From NCBI RefSeq assembly GCF_012767755.2, contig NZ_AP023189.1:1-64000 (forward strand): 64,000 nucleotides of DNA. The letters are read 5' to 3'. Each line of letters begins with the position of its first letter. Position 1 is the stretch's first letter. A program made the translations under genes and the position numbers. This DNA is from Pseudomonas tohonis. GTDB lineage: Bacteria > Pseudomonadota > Gammaproteobacteria > Pseudomonadales > Pseudomonadaceae. Under the pieces are notes generated by a model, which saw only the letters and a list, made by a program, of their open reading frames with translations, was not told the DNA's origin and did not search any database. Positions 23,905 to 35,070 of this stretch are shown here, in pieces.

Positions 23905-25464
23905 CTAGCCCTCGATCACCAACCGGCTCTGCTCGTCCTCCAGCTTGCGCAGCTCGCGTTCCACCTGCGGCCGGGCGCGGCGCAGCACCAGGGTGCGGCC
24001 CTGCCCATGCAGGCGACGGGCCTCGTTGTGCAGCAGGCTCACCCCGGCGAAGTCGATGAAGTTGATGTGGTGGGCGTCCAGCACCAGGCGCTTGCCCTGG
24101 CTGCGCTGGATCAGCCGCTGCACGTAGGGGCAGGCGCCGAAGAAGATCGAGCCCTCGATGCGCAGCACCTCCTCCTCGGCATCACCCGATTGCAGCACGC
24201 GCGGCCGCGAGGTGCGCTTGAGGTAGAAGAACAGCGACGCCAGCACCCCCGCATAGATCGCCGTCTGCAGCTCCAGCACCAGCGTGGCGAGGGCCGTCAG
24301 CGCCATCACCACGAACTCCGCCCGGCTCACCCGCCACAGCTGGCGCATGCCCGGCACATCGATCAGGTTCCAGCAGATCAGCAGGATGCTCGCCGCCATC
24401 GCCGGCAGCGGGATATGCGCGATCAGGCCGGCGCCCACCAGGGCGAACAGCGCCACCCAGAGCGCCGAGGACACCCCGGCCAGGGGCGAGCCGGCGCCGG
24501 CCTGCAGGTTCAGCGCCGAGCGGGTGAAGGAGCCGCTGGAGAGGTAGCCTGAGAACCAGGCCCCGACCAGGTTGGACAGGCCCTGGCCACGGGTTTCCCG
24601 GTTGGCGTCCAGCACCTGCTGCGACTGGGTGGCCAGGGCCCGGGCGATAGACAGGCTCATGACCAGGCCGAGCAGCCCACAGGCCACCGCCGAAGGCAGC
24701 AGGCGGAGGATGTCGTCGAGGTCGAAACGCAAGGCCGTGAACGGCGGCAGGCGGCCCTCGAAAGGCGGCACCAGCGGCACGCCGGCCATGCTGCCGGGCA
24801 GTGCCAGCACCAGCAGGCTGCCCGCCACCAGGCCCAGCAGCAGCGCCGGCAGGCGCGGGGCGAAGCGCCGCAGCAGCAGTGTCACCACCAGGGTGGCCAT
24901 GGCCACCAGCACGGATGGCCCATGCACCTCGCGCACGTGCCGCGCCAGCTCCAGTGCACCTTGCAGCGCCGTGGCGCGGCCCTCCAGGCTCGGCAGGCCG
25001 AGCAGGTTGGGAATCTGCCCCAGGGCGATGACCAGCGCCGCGCCGCCGGTGAAGCCGATCACGACCGACTGCGAGACGAAGTTGGCCAGTGCGCCGAAGC
25101 GCAATGCGCCGAGCAGCCACTGGAACAGCCCGGCGAGGAAGGTCAGCAGCAGCACCAGGGCGATATAGTCGCCGCTGCCGGGCAGGGCCAGGGGGCTGAC
25201 GCTGGCGAACAGCACCACCGAGATCGCCGCCGTCGGGCCGCCGATCAGGTGCCAGGACGAGCCCCAGAGGCAGGCGATGATCACCGGCACCACGGCGGCG
25301 TAGAGGCCGTATTCCGCTGGCAGGCCGGCGATCAGCGCATAGGCGATGGATTGCGGCAGGGCCAGGATGGCGCCGGTCAGGCCGACCAGTGCGTCACGCC
25401 CCAGGCTGCGCCCGGTGGTCCGGGGCAGCCAGTCGAGGAAGGGGAAGAGGGTGGTGATCTTCAT
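23905..25464 (-). CDS. SulP-family anion (sulfate) transporter with STAS domain
   Basis: A 519-residue SulP (SLC26-like) permease: about 10-12 membrane segments from residue 20 to about 400 (SLGRDALVGLTGAILALPQSIAYALIAGLPAEYGLY region first) and a C-terminal STAS domain (VLDAHHINFIDFAGVSLL). The likely substrate is sulfate, which fits the nearby choline sulfatase. I chose the ATG at 25464 (MKITTLFPFLDW). A 22-residue longer start at 25530 would be coded by a REP-like palindrome and begins exactly at the edge of a dispersed repeat. No strong ribosome-binding site is visible for either start. Confidence 0.88.
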   Translation of the reverse strand: MKITTLFPFLDWLPRTTGRSLGRDALVGLTGAILALPQSIAYALIAGLPAEYGLYAAVVPVIIACLWGSSWHLIGGPTAAISVVLFASVSPLALPGSGDYIALVLLLTFLAGLFQWLLGALRFGALANFVSQSVVIGFTGGAALVIALGQIPNLLGLPSLEGRATALQGALELARHVREVHGPSVLVAMATLVVTLLLRRFAPRLPALLLGLVAGSLLVLALPGSMAGVPLVPPFEGRLPPFTALRFDLDDILRLLPSAVACGLLGLVMSLSIARALATQSQQVLDANRETRGQGLSNLVGAWFSGYLSSGSFTRSALNLQAGAGSPLAGVSSALWVALFALVGAGLIAHIPLPAMAASILLICWNLIDVPGMRQLWRVSRAEFVVMALTALATLVLELQTAIYAGVLASLFFYLKRTSRPRVLQSGDAEEEVLRIEGSIFFGACPYVQRLIQRSQGKRLVLDAHHINFIDFAGVSLLHNEARRLHGQGRTLVLRRARPQVERELRKLEDEQSRLVIEG

Positions 25465-25494
25465 CGTGGGACGGGGCACGGTCTCGTCGGCAGT

Positions 25495-25516
25495 GTGGGA
25501 GCGAATTCCTTCGCGA
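25495..25516. repeat. REP-like GTGGGAGCGAATTC element
   Basis: GTGGGAGCGAATTCCTTCGC resembles the widespread Pseudomonas REP unit (GTGGGAGCGAATTCATTCGC, from memory). It contains the imperfect palindrome GCGAA-TTCC-TTCGC at 25501-25514. It lies just upstream of the preferred SulP start. Confidence 0.6.
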
Positions 25517-25526
25517 TGGGCAGCGC

Positions 25527-25653
25527 TCATGAGTCATCGGCTCTGCCTGTGACGTAAGAACCCAGCAGGATGAATCGGTGCCGTAGGGGTGTGCCGTGCG
25601 CACCGCCGCACGGTGCCTCCGGCGGGTCCCAGGTGCGCGCAGCACACCCTACG
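25527..25653 (-). repeat. About 130-bp palindromic dispersed repeat, copy A
   Basis: On the minus strand it reads CGTAGGGTGTGCTGCGCGCACC, then a variable centre, GGTGCGCACGGCACACCCCTAC, and a tail ending CGTCACAGGCAGAGCCGATG-ACTCATGA. Copy B at 30808-30941 is the same element in the opposite orientation. The hairpin part occupies about 25581-25653 and the tail 25527-25580. The 330-bp stretch from 25465 to 25794 has no other gene that I can support. Confidence 0.82.
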
Positions 25654-25794
25654 TCCGTACGTTGAAGTCTGCTTGCGCCTCCTTCCCCAGGGGCCAGCGC
25701 ACGTCCGCGTTCCAAGAACCTGGATTTTCACTCGCGACGGGCGGCGACCATACGCCACCTCGTGTGGAAGGGGCCATTCCATCGGCCCCATGAA

Positions 25795-26721
25795 TCACAG
25801 TTTCGCCTTCACCGCCGCCAGTGCGTCGCCGCCCTCGCGGGTGGTCACGCCCTGCAGCCAGCCCTCGACCACCTGCGGGTTGGCCTTGAGCCAGGCCTTC
25901 ACCGCCTCGTCGTTGCCGGCGTTCTTGCTCAGCACTTCGTTCATCACCGCGTTCTCCATCTCCTGGGTGAACGCCAGGTTGGCCAGCAGCTTGCCGACGT
26001 TGGGACACTGCTGGGCGTAGCCCTTGCGCGCCAGGGTGTTCACCGTGCCGCTTTCACCGAAGTACTTCTCGCCGCCCTTGAGGTACTTCATGTCGTACTG
26101 CACGTTCATCGGGTGCGGCGTCCAGCCGAGGAACACCACGAAGTCCTTGCGCTTCACCGCACGGCCCACCTGCACCAGCATCGCCTGTTCGCTGGATTCC
26201 ACAAGCTTCCAGTCGCCGAGGCCGAATTCGTCGCCCTTGATCATGTCCTGGATGGAGATGTTGGCCGGGGAGCCGGCGGCGATGCCGTAGAGGGTGTGCT
26301 TGAACTTGTCGGCGTGCGTGTCCAGGTCGGCGAAGGTCTTCACCCCCGCGTCATAGGCGTAGCTCGGCACGGCCAGGGTGTACTCGGTGCCGCCGAGGTT
26401 CTGCGCCACCTTGTCCACCTCGCCGGAGGCGACGAACTTGTCGTAGTTGCTCTGCTGGGCCGGCATCCAGTTGCCGAGGAAGACGTCCACCTGGCCCTTC
26501 TGCAGGCCGGCGAAGATGATCGGCACCGCCAGGGTCTGGGTCTCGGCCTTATAGCCCAGGCCGTCGAGGAGCAGGCGGGCGACGCCGTTGGTGACGGCGA
26601 TGTCGCTCCAGCCCGGGTCGCCCAGCTTCACGGTCGCGCAGCGGGCGTCCTCGGCGTGGGCGGTGGCGATCATTGCGCTGCAGAGCAGCGTGGCGGCGAA
26701 CAGCGTGGTGGTGGTCTTCAT
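25795..26721 (-). CDS. choX: Choline/betaine ABC transporter substrate-binding protein (ChoX-like)
   Basis: Periplasmic binding protein of the OpuAC type, 308 residues, with a signal peptide (MKTTTTLFAATLLCSAMIATAHA) and ligand-cage aromatics including GDPGWSD, GNWMPAQ and LGWTPHPMN. The start at 26721 is preferred because AAGGAAAAG lies just upstream; the longer frame extends antisense into betC. It is 52 nt downstream of betC and probably in one transcript, so it likely captures choline released from, or supplied as, choline-O-sulfate. No permease or ATPase gene is adjacent, so it must use a transporter encoded elsewhere. Confidence 0.88.
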   Translation of the reverse strand: MKTTTTLFAATLLCSAMIATAHAEDARCATVKLGDPGWSDIAVTNGVARLLLDGLGYKAETQTLAVPIIFAGLQKGQVDVFLGNWMPAQQSNYDKFVASGEVDKVAQNLGGTEYTLAVPSYAYDAGVKTFADLDTHADKFKHTLYGIAAGSPANISIQDMIKGDEFGLGDWKLVESSEQAMLVQVGRAVKRKDFVVFLGWTPHPMNVQYDMKYLKGGEKYFGESGTVNTLARKGYAQQCPNVGKLLANLAFTQEMENAVMNEVLSKNAGNDEAVKAWLKANPQVVEGWLQGVTTREGGDALAAVKAKL

Positions 26722-26773
26722 GCCTTTTCCTTGTGGGTGGAGGTGTGGCCGGCCGTGGGTTCGTCCCCTCTGG

Positions 26774-28279
26774 TCATGGCTGTGGATAACGTGCGCGGCG
26801 CTCCAGATCGTCGAGGTCGATGTGGTTGCGCATGTACTGCTGGCTGGCGTCCACCCAGGGCTGGTGGTCCCAGCTGGTGAGCCGGCCCTGCTCCAGGGCA
26901 CCGGCGACGAAGCGGCGGCGGCGCTGGCTGGCGAGGGTGGCGCCGTGGATCGCGGGGATGTCCCAGCGTGCCCGGGCTTCGGCGAGGAAGGCCGCGAGCA
27001 CCTCGCGGTGGCTGGCGGAGGCAGCCAGGTTCTCCAGCTCGCGGGGGTCGCTTTCCAGGTTGAAGAGCAGCAGCGGGTCCTGCTCCGAGTAGATGAATTT
27101 CCAGGGGCCGCGACGGATCATCATCAGCGGGCTGGTGGTGCCTTCGGCCATGTATTCGCCGAACACCTCGTCGTGCCCGCCCTCGCCCGCCAGGTGCGGC
27201 AACAGCGAGCGGCCATCCAGTGGCAGCTGCGGGTCCAGGGTGCCGCCGGCCAGCTCCACCAGGGTCGGCAGCAGGTCCATGGTCGACACCGAGGCCTTCA
27301 CCCGGCGTGGCGCGAAACGCCGTGGCGCATGCACCAGCATCGGCACCCGCGCGGCCATCTCGAACCAGTGCATCTTGTACCAGAGGCCGCGCTCGCCAAG
27401 CATGTCGCCGTGATCGCCGGAGAACACCACCAGGGTGTCCTCGGCCAGGCCGCAGTCCTCCAGCGTCGCGAGCAGCGCGCCGACCTGCGCGTCGACGTAG
27501 CTGCAGGCGCCGAAGTAGGCGCGGCGGGCATCGATGACCTTGGACTCGGGCAGCGGCTTGTCCCACAGGTCGATGACCTTGAGCAGGCGCTGCGAGTGCG
27601 GGTCCTGCTCGTGCTGGGCCAATTGCACCGAGGGCAGCGGGATGTCGTCCTCGCGGTACAGGTCCCAGTACACGCGGGGGATGGTGTAGGGGTCGTGCGG
27701 GTGGGTCATCGACACCGTCAGGCAGAACGGCCGCCCGGCCTGTTCGCGCACGTGGTCGTAGAGGTACTGGCGGGCCTTGAACACCACCTCCTCGTCGAAG
27801 TCCAGCTGGTTGGTGCGCACGCAGGGCCCGGCCTGCAGCACCGAGGACATGTTGTGGTACCAGCTCGGGCGCACGTCCGGCTCGTCCCAGTTCACCGCCC
27901 AGCCGTAGTCGGCGGGGTAGATGTCGCTGGTCAGGCGCTCCTCGTAGCCGTGCAACTGGTCCGGGCCGCAGAAGTGCATCTTGCCCGACAGCGCGGTGCG
28001 GTAGCCCAGGCGGCGCAGGTGATGGGCGTAGGTGGGCACGTCGGCGGGGAAGTCCGCCGCGTTGTCATAGGCGCCGATCTTCGAGGGCAACTGGCCGCTC
28101 ACCAGGGTGAAGCGCGAGGGCGCGCACAGCGGGCTGTTGCAGTAGGCGGAGTCGAACACCACGGCCGCTTCGGCCAGGCGTGAAAGGTTGGGCATGTGCA
28201 GGGGCAGGCCGCCGTGGAAGGGCATCAGCGGCGCGGCCATCTGGTCGGCCATGATGAAGAGGATGTTGGGGCGGGTCAT
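26774..28279 (-). CDS. betC: Choline-sulfatase
   Basis: Hydrolyses choline-O-sulfate to choline and sulfate. The 501-residue type I sulfatase has the metal-site start NILFIMADQ (5-13) and the sulfatase signature LCAPSR, in which C52 is the residue converted to formylglycine. GDHGDMLGERGLWYK and the C-terminal KFIYSEQDPLLLFNLESDP are typical. The ATG at 28279 follows GAAGG; an ATG at 28294 adds five residues. It is divergent from a LysR regulator and followed by choX, the standard betC arrangement. Sulfate released could be handled by the nearby SulP protein. Confidence 0.95.
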   Translation of the reverse strand: MTRPNILFIMADQMAAPLMPFHGGLPLHMPNLSRLAEAAVVFDSAYCNSPLCAPSRFTLVSGQLPSKIGAYDNAADFPADVPTYAHHLRRLGYRTALSGKMHFCGPDQLHGYEERLTSDIYPADYGWAVNWDEPDVRPSWYHNMSSVLQAGPCVRTNQLDFDEEVVFKARQYLYDHVREQAGRPFCLTVSMTHPHDPYTIPRVYWDLYREDDIPLPSVQLAQHEQDPHSQRLLKVIDLWDKPLPESKVIDARRAYFGACSYVDAQVGALLATLEDCGLAEDTLVVFSGDHGDMLGERGLWYKMHWFEMAARVPMLVHAPRRFAPRRVKASVSTMDLLPTLVELAGGTLDPQLPLDGRSLLPHLAGEGGHDEVFGEYMAEGTTSPLMMIRRGPWKFIYSEQDPLLLFNLESDPRELENLAASASHREVLAAFLAEARARWDIPAIHGATLASQRRRRFVAGALEQGRLTSWDHQPWVDASQQYMRNHIDLDDLERRARYPQP

Positions 28280-28357
28280 GGGGCCTTCATCCATACGATC
28301 GGTTTATGCGAGAGTGCTGGCGTCGATCATGGAATCCCGGAAGTCATCCGGTAAACC

Positions 28358-28373
28358 GCATGTGCGCACATGC
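28358..28373. promoter_or_regulatory. Candidate operator between betC and its LysR regulator
   Basis: GCATGTGCGCACATGC is a perfect 16-bp palindrome in the 112-bp divergent gap, 18 nt before the LysR start. A second dyad CGGTAAACCG lies just upstream at 28349-28358. It is a plausible LysR or other repressor site, but not proven. Confidence 0.5.
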
Positions 28374-28391
28374 CTCGGATAAGTGAATCTT

Positions 28392-29345
28392 ATGGCAGAC
28401 CTGCAACCCGAACTCTCCCTCGACCTGCTGCGCGTGTTCGAGGCGGCCGCGCGGCACCTGAGCTTCACCGCTGCGGCGGTGGAGCTGGGCACCACCCAGC
28501 CGGCGGTTAGCCAGCAGATCCAGCGCCTGGAGAAGCAGCTGGCCACGCGGCTGTTCGACCGTGTCTACCGCGGCATCGAACTGACTGACAGCGGGCGCCT
28601 GCTCTTCGTTCATGTGCAGGACGGCCTGCGCGCCATCAACCTCGGGCTCGAGGCCGTCGGTGCGCGGACCCAGCACGAGGTGCTGCAGGTGGCCACCGAC
28701 TTCGCCTTCGCTGCCTACTGGCTGATGCCGCGCCTGCACCGCTTCCACGAGGCCCACCCGGAGATCGACGTCAGCCTGGTGACCAGCGACCGCACCATGA
28801 ACATGCTGCGCTCGGAGATCGACGTCGGCATCGCCTTCGGCGACGGTCGCTTCAAGCACGGCGATGCGCTGCTGCTGTTCCGCGAGGAGGTGTTCCCGAT
28901 CTGCAGCCCGCGCCTGCTCAAGGACCAGGCAGCCCCCCTGCCCGCCGCCGCGCTCGCCCAGCTGCCGCTGCTGCACCTCAAGCCCGAGGTGCGCACCCGC
29001 TGGTTCGACTGGGAGGCGTTGTTCCGTGGCTTGGGCATCGACCGGCCACCGGGCTCCGGGTCGCTGCGCTTCGACAACTACACCCTGCTGGTGCAGGCCG
29101 CGATCGCCGGCCAGGGCGTTGCCATCGGCTGGCGCTACCTGGTCGACGAACTGATCGACCAGGGCCTGCTTGCGCGGGTGATCGAGGGCAGCCTCACCTC
29201 CGACTTCGGCTATTACGTGGTGCTGCCCGAGCGCAAGCGCCGTGCACGGGTGGTGGCCTGTTTCGTCGAATGGCTGCAGCAGGAGCTGGGTGACGGCGCC
29301 GACCCGGTGCAGAGGATCCGCCATCGCGAAGGCATCGCCGTCTGA
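28392..29345 (+). CDS. LysR-family regulator of the choline-sulfate genes
   Basis: A 317-residue LysR-type regulator with an N-terminal winged helix (LDLLRVFEAAARHLSFTAAAVELGTTQPAVSQQIQRLE) and a C-terminal effector domain (FGDGRFKHGDALLLFREEVFPI). It is divergent from betC with a 112-bp gap, so it very probably controls betC-choX in response to choline-O-sulfate or choline. A GTG at 28383 would add three residues and cannot be excluded. The same arrangement occurs in PAO1 (PA0031/PA0032, from memory). Confidence 0.9.
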   Translation: MADLQPELSLDLLRVFEAAARHLSFTAAAVELGTTQPAVSQQIQRLEKQLATRLFDRVYRGIELTDSGRLLFVHVQDGLRAINLGLEAVGARTQHEVLQVATDFAFAAYWLMPRLHRFHEAHPEIDVSLVTSDRTMNMLRSEIDVGIAFGDGRFKHGDALLLFREEVFPICSPRLLKDQAAPLPAAALAQLPLLHLKPEVRTRWFDWEALFRGLGIDRPPGSGSLRFDNYTLLVQAAIAGQGVAIGWRYLVDELIDQGLLARVIEGSLTSDFGYYVVLPERKRRARVVACFVEWLQQELGDGADPVQRIRHREGIAV

Positions 29346-29427
29346 GCCCTGCCCCTGGCGAACCCCGAGCGGAGCCGCTCGGCTTGCGGGTACCATGCGC
29401 GCTTGCCGGTACCCGAGAGAGGCGAAC

Positions 29428-29796
29428 ATGCAGGCCGCATCCCAACCCCGCATCAAGGGCTTCCACGCCCATGTCTACTACGACGCCGAAAGCTTCGAGC
29501 AGGCGCGCCAACTTTGCGAAGAGGCCGCGCGCCGTTTTCCCCTGAAGATGGGCCGCCTGCACCGCGAGCCGGTCGGCCCACACCCGGACTGGAGCTGCCA
29601 GCTGGCCTTCCGCCCCGAGCTGTTCGGCGAGCTGGTCCCCTGGCTCGCCCTCAACCGCGCGGGCCTCAACGTGCTGGTGCATCCCATCACCGGTAGCGAC
29701 CTGCGTGACCACCGCGACTACCCGTTGTGGATGGGCGAGGTGCGGCCGCTGGACCTTTCCGACCTGCGCGACGGCGAGATCGAATACCAGCTGTAG
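29428..29796 (+). CDS. DOPA 4,5-dioxygenase-like protein
   Basis: A 122-residue protein of the DOPA_dioxygen family: the metal-site-like histidines lie in FHAHVYYD, GPHPDWSCQLAF and VLVHPITG, and the end PLWMGEVRPLDLS is typical. Bacterial members are often annotated as aromatic ring-cleaving, but most have no proven substrate. AGAGAGGCGAAC precedes the ATG. It stands between the LysR gene and an EamA exporter, all on the plus strand, so a shared transcript is possible. Confidence 0.85.
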   Translation: MQAASQPRIKGFHAHVYYDAESFEQARQLCEEAARRFPLKMGRLHREPVGPHPDWSCQLAFRPELFGELVPWLALNRAGLNVLVHPITGSDLRDHRDYPLWMGEVRPLDLSDLRDGEIEYQL

Positions 29797-29862
29797 CCCA
29801 CGACTCGACCCCGGAACAGGTGCGGCCTATGATCCGCCGCCTGTTTTCGGAGACCCCCGCCC

Positions 29863-30717
29863 ATGCGCTACCTGCTCGTCGTCACCCTGCTCTGGGCCTT
29901 TTCCTTCAGCCTCATAGGCGAGTACCTGGCCGGGCGGGTGGACAGCGATTTCGCCGTGCTGGCGCGGGTGCTGATCGCCGCCCTGGTGTTCCTCCCCTTC
30001 ACCCGCTGGCGCGGCTTGCCGGCAAGGCTGCTGGCGGGGTTCTGGCTGGCCGGGGCGCTGCAGTTCGGCATCACCTACCTGTGCCTGTACCGCAGCTTCG
30101 CCGTGCTCACGGTGCCGGAGGTGCTGTTGTTCACCGTGGTCACGCCCATCTACGTGACCCTGCTGGACGATGCCCTCGCCCGGCGCTTCAGCCCCTGGGC
30201 GCTGCTGGCCGCACTGGTGGCGGTGGGCGGCGGGGTGATCATCCGCTTCGATCGCCTGGAGGGTGACTACCTGCTCGGCTTCATCCTCCTGCAGGTGGCC
30301 AACGCCACCTTCGCCGCCGGCCAGGTGCTGTGCCGCCGCCTGCTGGTGCGTCACCCGGTGGAGCAGCCGCTGCACCGCTTCTTCGGCCACTTCTTCCTCG
30401 GCGCATTGCTGCTGGCGCTGCCCTCCTTCCTGCTCTTCGGCAACCCCGAACGCCTACCGCAAACGTCGGTGCAATGGGGCGTGCTGGTGTGGATGGGCCT
30501 GTTCGCCACGGCCCTGGGCATGTTCTGGTGGGTGAAGGGCAGCACCACCGTGAGCGCCGGCACCCTGGCGGTGATGAACGAACTCCACGTCCCCGCCGGC
30601 CTGGTGGTCAACCTGCTGATCTGGAACCGCGACGCCGATCTCCCCCGCCTCGCCCTGGGCGGCGCGGTGATCCTCGCCTCCCTGTGGATAAGCCGCTTGG
30701 GCCGGCGCAAGGTCTAA
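29863..30717 (+). CDS. EamA/DMT-family transporter
   Basis: A 284-residue inner-membrane protein with ten predicted hydrophobic helices arranged as two EamA repeats of about 140 residues (first MRYLLVVTLLWAFSFSLIGEYL, second starting near YLLGFILLQVANATFAAGQV). These drug/metabolite transporters usually export amino acids, amines or similar small metabolites. The C-terminus ends in basic SRLGRRKV on the cytoplasmic side. It lies 66 nt after the DOPA-dioxygenase-like gene. Substrate unknown. Confidence 0.9.
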   Translation: MRYLLVVTLLWAFSFSLIGEYLAGRVDSDFAVLARVLIAALVFLPFTRWRGLPARLLAGFWLAGALQFGITYLCLYRSFAVLTVPEVLLFTVVTPIYVTLLDDALARRFSPWALLAALVAVGGGVIIRFDRLEGDYLLGFILLQVANATFAAGQVLCRRLLVRHPVEQPLHRFFGHFFLGALLLALPSFLLFGNPERLPQTSVQWGVLVWMGLFATALGMFWWVKGSTTVSAGTLAVMNELHVPAGLVVNLLIWNRDADLPRLALGGAVILASLWISRLGRRKV

Positions 30718-30807
30718 ACCTACATTCTTAGAACGTGGCTTTGCTTTCGGCCTCCTGGAAGGGAACGCAACCAGACCTCGGAGCATGCCACCGCCGCTTA
30801 CTTCGGC

Positions 30808-30941
30808 CGTAGGGTGTGCTGCGCGCACCTCGGACTCGCCGGAAGCTCCGAGCGGAGGTGCGCACGGCACACCCTACGACACGCGTTCATCCTGCAGGGC
30901 TCTCAATTCAAATCGTCACAGGCAGAGCCGATGACTCATGA
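30808..30941 (+). repeat. About 130-bp palindromic dispersed repeat, copy B
   Basis: Hairpin part 30808-30878 (arms CGTAGGGTGTGC and GCACACCCTACG, inner arms GCGCACCTC/GAGGTGCGC), then a tail to 30941 containing CGTCACAGGCAGAGCCGATG. It is inverted relative to copy A at 25527-25653. With the terminator at 30976-31016 it accounts for most of the 313-bp gap between the EamA gene and trpA. Confidence 0.82.
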
Positions 30942-30975
30942 CCACGCCCTAAGGACGTGTTTCCCACGTTCAAAT

Positions 30976-31016
30976 GAAAAAAGCCGCTGCCCCCAATGGG
31001 AGCAGCGGCTTTTTCA
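30976..31016 (-). terminator. Intrinsic terminator of trpBA
   Basis: 13-bp stem AAAAAGCCGCTGC (30978-30990) with GCAGCGGCTTTTT (31002-31014) around an 11-nt loop. T-rich on either strand, it lies 15 nt after the trpA stop and may also serve the plus strand. Confidence 0.88.
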
Positions 31017-31030
31017 TGGCTGTGTCGTGG

Positions 31031-34046
<3,016 letters not shown>

Positions 34047-34160
34047 GGTCCCCTACGCGCAGCATGGGAGAAGAGGCGGGCACGGGAGAGGACGGATGAA
34101 ATGGGGATTGGTCGCCTTTTGTAGAGATGGCGGCCGCTCTCGTGATCCTCCCCGTTCAAG

Positions 34161-34195
34161 CACCGGGCCGGCCCCGTGGCGGGGCCGGCCCGGTG
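34161..34195. terminator. Long GC-rich hairpin between trpI and the convergent DUF883-like gene
   Basis: Perfect 15-bp stem CACCGGGCCGGCCCC (34161-34175), 5-nt loop GTGGC, complement 34181-34195. A second hairpin GGGGCC-GGAT-GGCCCC lies at 34207-34222. Neither has a T tract, so a classical intrinsic terminator is uncertain; the convergent setting suggests transcript-end formation. Confidence 0.5.
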
Positions 34196-34237
34196 AGGTA
34201 CTGCATGGGGCCGGATGGCCCCGCAGGTGCGTCGGGC

Positions 34238-34558
34238 TCAGCTCCGCTGGCGCAGCATGTAGGTGGCCAGTGCCACCACGCCCACGGCGCCCGCTGCCAT
34301 TCCGGCGGTGGCCAGCGGGTGCTCGCGGCTGTAGTCGCGGGTGGCGATACCGGCCTTGGCGGTGCGCTCCCAGGCCTGGCCGGCGAGGTCGCGAGAGCGG
34401 CTCAGGGTATGCAGGGCGCCGCTCTGGATGGCGTCGAGCGAGTGCTGCGACTCGGCCTCCACCACGTTCTTGATGCGTTCGATACCGCTGCGCAGTTGTT
34501 CGATTTCCTGCTCGATGCCCTGCAGGGTGGATTTCTTGCGAGACATGAAGAGAGCCAT
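34238..34558 (-). CDS. DUF883-like (ElaB/YqjD-type) membrane-anchored protein
   Basis: A 106-residue protein with a long amphipathic helix (about residues 12-80, EQEIEQLRSGIERIKNVVEAE...) and a C-terminal transmembrane anchor ([23 protein letters not shown]). This is the layout of the ElaB/YqjD family, whose E. coli members are stationary-phase inner-membrane proteins that bind ribosomes. The ATG at 34558 follows a perfect AAGGAGGT; an internal ATG at 34546 is less likely. It is convergent with trpI and divergent from dodecin. Confidence 0.8.
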   Translation of the reverse strand: MALFMSRKKSTLQGIEQEIEQLRSGIERIKNVVEAESQHSLDAIQSGALHTLSRSRDLAGQAWERTAKAGIATRDYSREHPLATAGMAAGAVGVVALATYMLRQRS

Positions 34559-34696
34559 GTCGTACCTCCTTTTTCGGGTTGGGGTATGAGGTCCGACCGC
34601 CGTATCGCCGAGGAGTGCAGCTAATCTGAACTTATTCGGGGAATCCCGGGCCTGAGATGGCAAGTGGCCCATTTCTGAAGCACAAGGAGAACATCC

Positions 34697-34912
34697 ATGT
34701 CGGATCATCACACCTACAAGAAGATCGAGATCGTCGGCTCCTCCCGCAACAGCATCGACGAGGCGATCAACAACGCCCTGGCCGAGGCGGCCAAGTCCAT
34801 CCGCAATCTCGACTGGTTCGAGGTGGTGGAGACCCGGGGGCACATCGAGAACGGCAAGGTCGGCCACTACCAGGTCACCTTGAAGGTCGGCTTCCGACTC
34901 AGCGATAGCTGA
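34697..34912 (+). CDS. Dodecin (flavin-binding dodecamer)
   Basis: A 71-residue protein with the typical dodecin layout: [37 protein letters not shown], followed by [21 protein letters not shown]. The single tryptophan in the LDWFEV motif stacks on the flavin in family members. Dodecins form hollow dodecamers that store or buffer FMN, lumichrome or CoA. CACAAGGAG precedes the ATG by 8 nt. It stands as a single gene between divergent DUF883-like and downstream DUF1161. Confidence 0.93.
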   Translation: MSDHHTYKKIEIVGSSRNSIDEAINNALAEAAKSIRNLDWFEVVETRGHIENGKVGHYQVTLKVGFRLSDS

Positions 34913-35070
34913 TCGTCTTACAGATAACGCCTGCCCGCTGGGCTAGGCTCACACAGGTTTGGCCATGTGGTGTCGGATCGAACAAGACCACAGATGCCAT
35001 CCCCTTGGAGACGACTGGTCTCCGCGGCTCGCTCGAGCCTTTTCTTTTCTACAACGAGGGAGCGTTACCG

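Noticed and set aside
25531..25794. Short open frames in the repeat-rich gap between SulP and choX
   Set aside because: They follow the palindromic repeat arms and have no ribosome-binding sites or recognisable protein features.
34047..34160. Extended open frames crossing the trpI 3' region
   Set aside because: They are off-frame readings of trpI continuing through GC-rich hairpins, with no start signal.
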